A stretch of DNA of 6,751 nucleotides. It comes from Limivicinus sp963617275 (GTDB taxonomy: Bacteria; Bacillota; Clostridia; Oscillospirales; Oscillospiraceae). The translations under genes and the position numbers were made by a program. Each line of letters begins with the position of its first letter. Positions within the stretch are counted from its first letter, which is position 1. The notes under the pieces are model-generated. The model did no database searches. It saw only the letters and a list, made by a program, of their open reading frames with translations, and had not been told where the DNA came from. The stretch spans positions 1-6,751 of the forward strand of contig CAVENX010000030.1 of NCBI GenBank assembly GCA_963617275.1, in the 5' to 3' direction. Positions 4,573-6,751 of the stretch are shown here, piece after piece.

Positions 4573-5124
4573 ATGGAGGATGCAGAAATGACTGGCGAGA
4601 CAATGTATGAGATCACTACGCAATGGGGTAAGTTCAAGCTTGACGGGCGTTCATATCAGGATTATCTTGACGGCAGGTCATGGCTATGTGCAGCGTTTGA
4701 ACCGATAAAGCCGAAACACAGCCAACAGACACAGGTTGAGGTATGCCTGCATAATGTATCGCAGCGAGCTATTGAGCTTCGGGAGGCAGCAGCAAAAAAC
4801 GGTGTGGGGGAGACTATCCGAAGAAATTTTCCGTACAGTGCAGTTAGGATTCCTTACAGGAGCAGAATGTCTGAAACGGGAATATACGAGATGAACCTAT
4901 CGGTACGTGCAAGCAACGGGCTTATGAGAGCGGGAGTAAATACACTCGGCAAGCTTAACGATACCATGCAGACAGAATCTGGTATTGTCGGGATAAGAAA
5001 TCTCGGGGCAAAGAGTGTGAAAGAGATAAGCAGGGCATTTCTTCTGTTTACATACTCGCAGCTGTCACCGGCAGAGAGAGCAGAATACTGGCAGAGAATG
5101 ATAGATAACGAATCAGAATGCTAA
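4573..5124 (+). CDS. RNA polymerase alpha-CTD-like domain protein
   Basis: ATG 4573 (183 aa) follows GGGAGG (4559-4564) by 8 bases. An in-frame ATG at 4588 has its own GGAGG (4575-4579) at similar spacing, so two starts are possible. Residues about 104-160 match the C-terminal domain of RNA polymerase alpha: NLSVRASNGLMRAGVNTLGKL (108-128), then IRNLGAKSVKEI (141-152). Residues that in E. coli alpha contact UP-element DNA (R265, N268, G296, K298, S299) correspond to R112, N115, G145, K147 and S148. The first 100 residues are unrecognised, with basic and Gln-rich stretches and no membrane segment. The protein is far shorter than alpha (about 310 aa) and lacks its assembly domain, so it is not a core subunit. 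A role as DNA-binding regulator or polymerase partner is inferred. It is the first gene behind the riboswitch, and the next start lies 15 bases after its stop. Confidence 0.82.
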   Translation: MEDAEMTGETMYEITTQWGKFKLDGRSYQDYLDGRSWLCAAFEPIKPKHSQQTQVEVCLHNVSQRAIELREAAAKNGVGETIRRNFPYSAVRIPYRSRMSETGIYEMNLSVRASNGLMRAGVNTLGKLNDTMQTESGIVGIRNLGAKSVKEISRAFLLFTYSQLSPAERAEYWQRMIDNESEC

Positions 5125-5138
5125 TAGGAGGGCACTAT

Positions 5139-5417
5139 ATGTCTAATGGCTTTGACTTCAATCACGACGGCAAGGTTGATATGCAGGATGTGCATTTGTA
5201 TGAGGACATTTTCAGCGATGAGAGCGGGGACAGCAAGCAGACGCACAGGCGCAGCTCAGGCAGCCATATAAGCGGTGGTGCTATCATTGGTGCAATATTG
5301 GCGGGTTCGTATCTCGGCTCTTTGCTGAATGGCATGATCGGAGCCAATTGGTTTACGTTGATTCTCGGCATTATAAGCGTTGTTGTACTGGTAGCGTGTT
5401 TGTTATCCGGCAAGTGA
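5139..5417 (+). CDS. Small EF-hand / two-TM membrane protein
   Basis: ATG 5139 (92 aa) is preceded by AGGAGGG (5126-5132) at 6 bases; the upstream in-frame ATG 5118 overlaps the previous gene and has no ribosome site. Residues 6-18 form a canonical calcium-binding EF-hand loop of the dockerin type (DFNHDGKVDMQDV, ligands at Asp, Asn, Asp, Asp and terminal Asp), followed by an acidic helix. A polar linker (SDSKQTHRRSSGSH-like, about 28-44) leads to two hydrophobic segments, about 46-68 and 70-90, split by a short GANW turn, giving a C-terminal membrane hairpin. With only one EF-hand and no partner repeat it is not a classical dockerin. It is co-transcribed with the alpha-CTD-like gene and presumably under the same riboswitch. 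The function is unknown; calcium binding is inferred from the loop only. Confidence 0.78.
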   Translation: MSNGFDFNHDGKVDMQDVHLYEDIFSDESGDSKQTHRRSSGSHISGGAIIGAILAGSYLGSLLNGMIGANWFTLILGIISVVVLVACLLSGK

Positions 5418-5459
5418 GCAGGAAGCGAAACAGGCATGAAAAATCAATTTCACAGATAG

Positions 5460-5494
5460 AAAAAGCCCGCAGAACCGAAGTTCTACGGGACTTT
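5460..5494 (-). terminator. Terminator of tRNA-Val
   Basis: On the minus strand, CCCGTAGAAC, a TTCG tetraloop and GTTCTGCGGG (one G-U pair) form a stem that runs into CTTTTTC just after the tRNA 3' end. On the plus strand the same hairpin is followed only by CTTTGT, so it would be a weaker stop for the EF-hand gene. Confidence 0.82.
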
Positions 5495-5495
5495 G

Positions 5496-5571
5496 TGGTG
5501 GACGATACAAGACTCGAACTTGTGACCTCCCGCACGTCAAGCGGATGCGCTACCAGCTGCGCCAATCGTCC
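5496..5571 (-). tRNA. tRNA-Val (anticodon GAC)
   Basis: The 76-nt reverse-strand sequence folds as a complete cloverleaf with an encoded CCA end. The acceptor arms are GGACGAT/ATCGTCC, and the D stem is GCGC/GCGC with an AGCTGGTA loop. The anticodon stem is TCCGC/GCGGG with loop TTGACGT, giving GAC (Val, codon GUC). The variable loop is AGGTC, and the T arm is ACAAG-TTCGAGT-CTTGT. The discriminator base is A. It is a single-gene unit with its own promoter and terminator, antisense to its neighbours. Confidence 0.96.
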
Positions 5572-5583
5572 GTCAGCTCGATT

Positions 5584-5612
5584 ATAATAACTCACCATGC
5601 AAATTTTGTCAA
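5584..5612 (-). promoter_or_regulatory. Promoter of tRNA-Val
   Basis: On the minus strand, a perfect TTGACA (5607-5612) and TATTAT (5584-5589) are separated by 17 bases. The -10 lies 12 bases before the mature tRNA 5' end. Confidence 0.82.
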
Positions 5613-5717
5613 GCTTTTTTTGCGAAAGGACGCCGAAATTTTATTCAGGTTTTTCAACGGAGAAAAAGCGCAGAAAGACCAGATGCCAAATAAGCTCTCA
5701 ACTTCCTGCAAACAGAG

Positions 5718-5752
5718 AAAAAAGACTCTGAAACGGTATCAGAGTCTTTTTT
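5718..5752. repeat. Terminator-like hairpin, copy A of a 35-nt repeat
   Basis: AAAAAAGACTCTGA (5718-5731), loop AACGGTA and TCAGAGTCTTTTTT (5739-5752) form a perfect 14-bp stem with A6/T6 ends, so it can act as a terminator on either strand. Copy E at 5960-5994 differs by one loop base. No gene reads directly into this copy. I see nothing in the 105 bases between it and the tRNA promoter. Confidence 0.85.
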
Positions 5753-5807
5753 CACAGGCTGTCAAAGAATTATGCACCAAAGCCGGAAAACAGAGCAGCG
5801 GGGGAGC

Positions 5808-5956
5808 TTGAGGGGGCAAGGCCCGCCTCAAATTAGATAAACCGCCGTCGAAAGCCTTGGTATATCAAGGCTTTCGGTAACAGTATTTTGAACTCTTTCA
5901 AAATACTCGGCGGAAAGCTTGTCAAAAAAGTCCTGTAAGGACTTTTTTGACAAGCT
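5808..5956. other. Structured gene-free segment with a predicted three-way junction
   Basis: Five helices follow each other with little unpaired sequence. TTGAGGGGGC (5808-5817) pairs with GCCC-g-CCTCAA (5821-5831). CCGCCG (5842-5847) pairs with CGGCGG (5908-5913) and encloses two hairpins: CGAAAGCCTTG/CAAGGCTTTCG (5849-5859 and 5866-5876) and AGTATTTTGAA/TTCAAAATACT (5882-5892 and 5897-5907). A 19-bp perfect hairpin with a 3-nt loop then spans 5916-5956. No frame here looks like a protein. It could be a small structured RNA or an intergenic mobile repeat. No promoter of its own is evident. Confidence 0.65.
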
Positions 5957-5959
5957 GAT

Positions 5960-5997
5960 AAAAAAGACTCTGAAACAGTATCAGAGTCTTTTTTTAA
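5960..5997 (-). terminator. Terminator hairpin, copy E; ends the zinc-ribbon gene
   Basis: AAAAAAGACTCTGA (5960-5973), loop AACAGTA and TCAGAGTCTTTTTT (5981-5994) form a perfect 14-bp stem. On the minus strand it starts eight bases after the stop of the zinc-ribbon gene and ends in TTTTTTATC. It is nearly identical to copy A at 5718-5752. Confidence 0.85.
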
Positions 5998-6002
5998 TTT
6001 GG

Positions 6003-6653
6003 TCAATCAACGCAGTAAACAGTAATAGTCTTTTCAACGCCGAAGCACTCTGCGGTGAGCTTTACACCGCCTGCAATTGTGCCGATGATGTGGACATCGC
6101 AGCTGAGTGTGTCGTCACTCGGCGTCAGCTCAAGGATACCCTCCTGATTTACCGACCAATTGATTTTAACGCCTGTTATTGTAAGCGGATAGGGGACTGC
6201 GGTGAGAGTTATCGTCTCATCGTTGTTTTTGTGCATCGTGCAGTCCTGATCAATTTCCTTTTCGTAGAACTTGATGGTCAGTCTTTCAACCGAGGGAGTC
6301 GGCGTCGGGGGCGCGGTAGGCGCGCTTTCGATCTGTGGGATGTTGTTTGTAACTGCAATAGGCGCCGTGACTTTGGACTGACCGGCGTTATCGGCCCCGT
6401 CCAGGCTTGTGGACACCATGACAATAACTGCGAGAATAACCGAGACGACCAAAATCAGGCCAAAAATCATCTGCCATTTTGTGTTCGCCTCCGCCCGTTC
6501 GTAGGAAGCGGTTCCTTTGACTGTTCCGGGCGTTGCTGCCGGGGTGCGGCTGCTCTGCGAAACTCTGCGTGTGCCGCAATTTGGACAGCGGCTGCGCAGG
6601 GATGAGAATGTCTGACCGCAGCGACGGCATCTGACATCGGGAATCATGCCCAT
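6003..6653 (-). CDS. Zinc-ribbon / single-TM / Ig-like surface protein
   Basis: This 216-residue membrane protein has three parts. The N-terminal zinc ribbon holds two CxxC pairs (C9, C12 and C23, C26) as in the zinc-ribbon proteins common in Clostridia. A Ser/Thr/Ala-rich linker leads to one membrane helix (about 60-82). A Pro/Thr-rich stalk (APTAPPTPTP, 111-120) then leads to a C-terminal beta domain (about 124-215) that resembles a bacterial Ig-like (BIG2) fold, with ITLTAVPYPL, KINWSVN and GVKLTAECFGVEKTITVYCVD-type strands. The ribbon would face the cytoplasm and the Ig-like domain the outside. ATG 6653 is chosen because AGGAGG (6663-6668) is 9 bases upstream. It is monocistronic. The function is unknown; envelope sensing or adhesion is possible. 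The Ig-like call rests on strand pattern only. Confidence 0.82.
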   Translation of the reverse strand: MGMIPDVRCRRCGQTFSSLRSRCPNCGTRRVSQSSRTPAATPGTVKGTASYERAEANTKWQMIFGLILVVSVILAVIVMVSTSLDGADNAGQSKVTAPIAVTNNIPQIESAPTAPPTPTPSVERLTIKFYEKEIDQDCTMHKNNDETITLTAVPYPLTITGVKINWSVNQEGILELTPSDDTLSCDVHIIGTIAGGVKLTAECFGVEKTITVYCVD

Positions 6654-6696
6654 TTACAGGATCCTCCTCATTCTATGTATAATAGAATCTTTGCTA

Positions 6697-6725
6697 AATA
6701 TACATCTTTTCAATGCTCAAGTCAA
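6697..6725 (-). promoter_or_regulatory. Promoter of the zinc-ribbon protein gene
   Basis: On the minus strand, TTGACT (6720-6725) and TATATT (6697-6702) are separated by 17 bases. A 7-bp inverted repeat, ATTCTAT/ATAGAAT (6670-6676 and 6682-6688), lies between the predicted start and the ribosome site. It could be an operator or a leader hairpin. Confidence 0.7.
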
Positions 6726-6751
6726 GACTCACGTACACTTATGCCCATATT

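Noticed and set aside
4119..4637. Minus-strand frame upstream of the vat-like gene
   Set aside because: It runs antisense through the riboswitch, terminator and promoters and has no ribosome site or recognisable domain.
5496..5571. tRNA-Val as an integration (att) site
   Set aside because: I found no second copy of the tRNA 3' end in the window and no integrase gene.
5545..5811. Plus-strand frame across the tRNA promoter region
   Set aside because: It starts inside the antisense tRNA-Val gene and crosses hairpin copy A; its composition is that of non-coding DNA.
5718..5994. CRISPR-like array
   Set aside because: Only two near-identical repeats exist, about 240 bases apart, with unequal content between them and no cas genes. 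They are terminator hairpins.
5919..6605. Long plus-strand frame of 228 codons
   Set aside because: It begins inside a perfect hairpin and is antisense to the zinc-ribbon gene, which has a promoter, ribosome site, domains and terminator.

Overview
The window looks like a chromosomal stretch of a Gram-positive anaerobe of the class Clostridia (Bacillota), plausibly a gut Oscillospiraceae/Ruminococcaceae-type bacterium. This is inferred from strong GGAGG-type ribosome binding sites, TTGACA/TATAAT-type promoters, many intrinsic terminators, a CaiB-like CoA-transferase, an SdpR/SdpI pair and small zinc-ribbon and EF-hand membrane proteins. No ribosomal RNA or full taxonomic marker is present, so the assignment is tentative.

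Layout. (1) 1-850: the C-terminal two thirds of a class III (CaiB/BaiF) CoA-transferase, closed by a perfect 14-bp terminator. (2) 831-2240: a promoter overlapping that terminator drives a Cys-rich conserved protein with a peptidase-U32-like C-terminal motif. A small PepSY-like protein follows, and both end at a strong bidirectional terminator. (3) 2269-3274, minus strand: an sdpRI-type operon (ArsR-family repressor plus six-TM SdpI-like immunity protein) whose promoter lies between two near-identical operators centred 63 bp apart. No sdpABC toxin genes are present. (4) 3320-4178, minus strand: a Vat-type streptogramin A / xenobiotic O-acetyltransferase with its own promoter and terminator; it looks more AT-rich than its neighbours and may be acquired. 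(5) 4256-5417, plus strand: a near-consensus promoter, a long leader, a SAM-clan (S-box) riboswitch lacking P4, an intrinsic terminator, then a protein with an RNA polymerase alpha-CTD-like domain and a small EF-hand/two-TM protein. (6) 5461-5612, minus strand: tRNA-Val(GAC) with its own promoter and a UUCG-loop terminator. (7) 5718-5994: a gene-free, hairpin-dense segment with a predicted three-way junction flanked by two near-identical 35-nt terminator hairpins. (8) 6003-6725, minus strand: a zinc-ribbon / single-TM / Ig-like protein with its own promoter.

The most notable item is the riboswitch operon. A complete SAM-I-superfamily aptamer, with conserved ligand-site sequences and a covarying L2-J3/4 pseudoknot, appears to control an alpha-CTD-like regulator and an EF-hand membrane protein rather than methionine or cysteine genes. 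The second is the structured repeat cluster at 5718-5994, which no coding feature explains. Each transcription unit otherwise appears self-contained, with its own promoter and terminator; nothing in the sequence links the CoA-transferase, sdpRI, vat and riboswitch units into one pathway.
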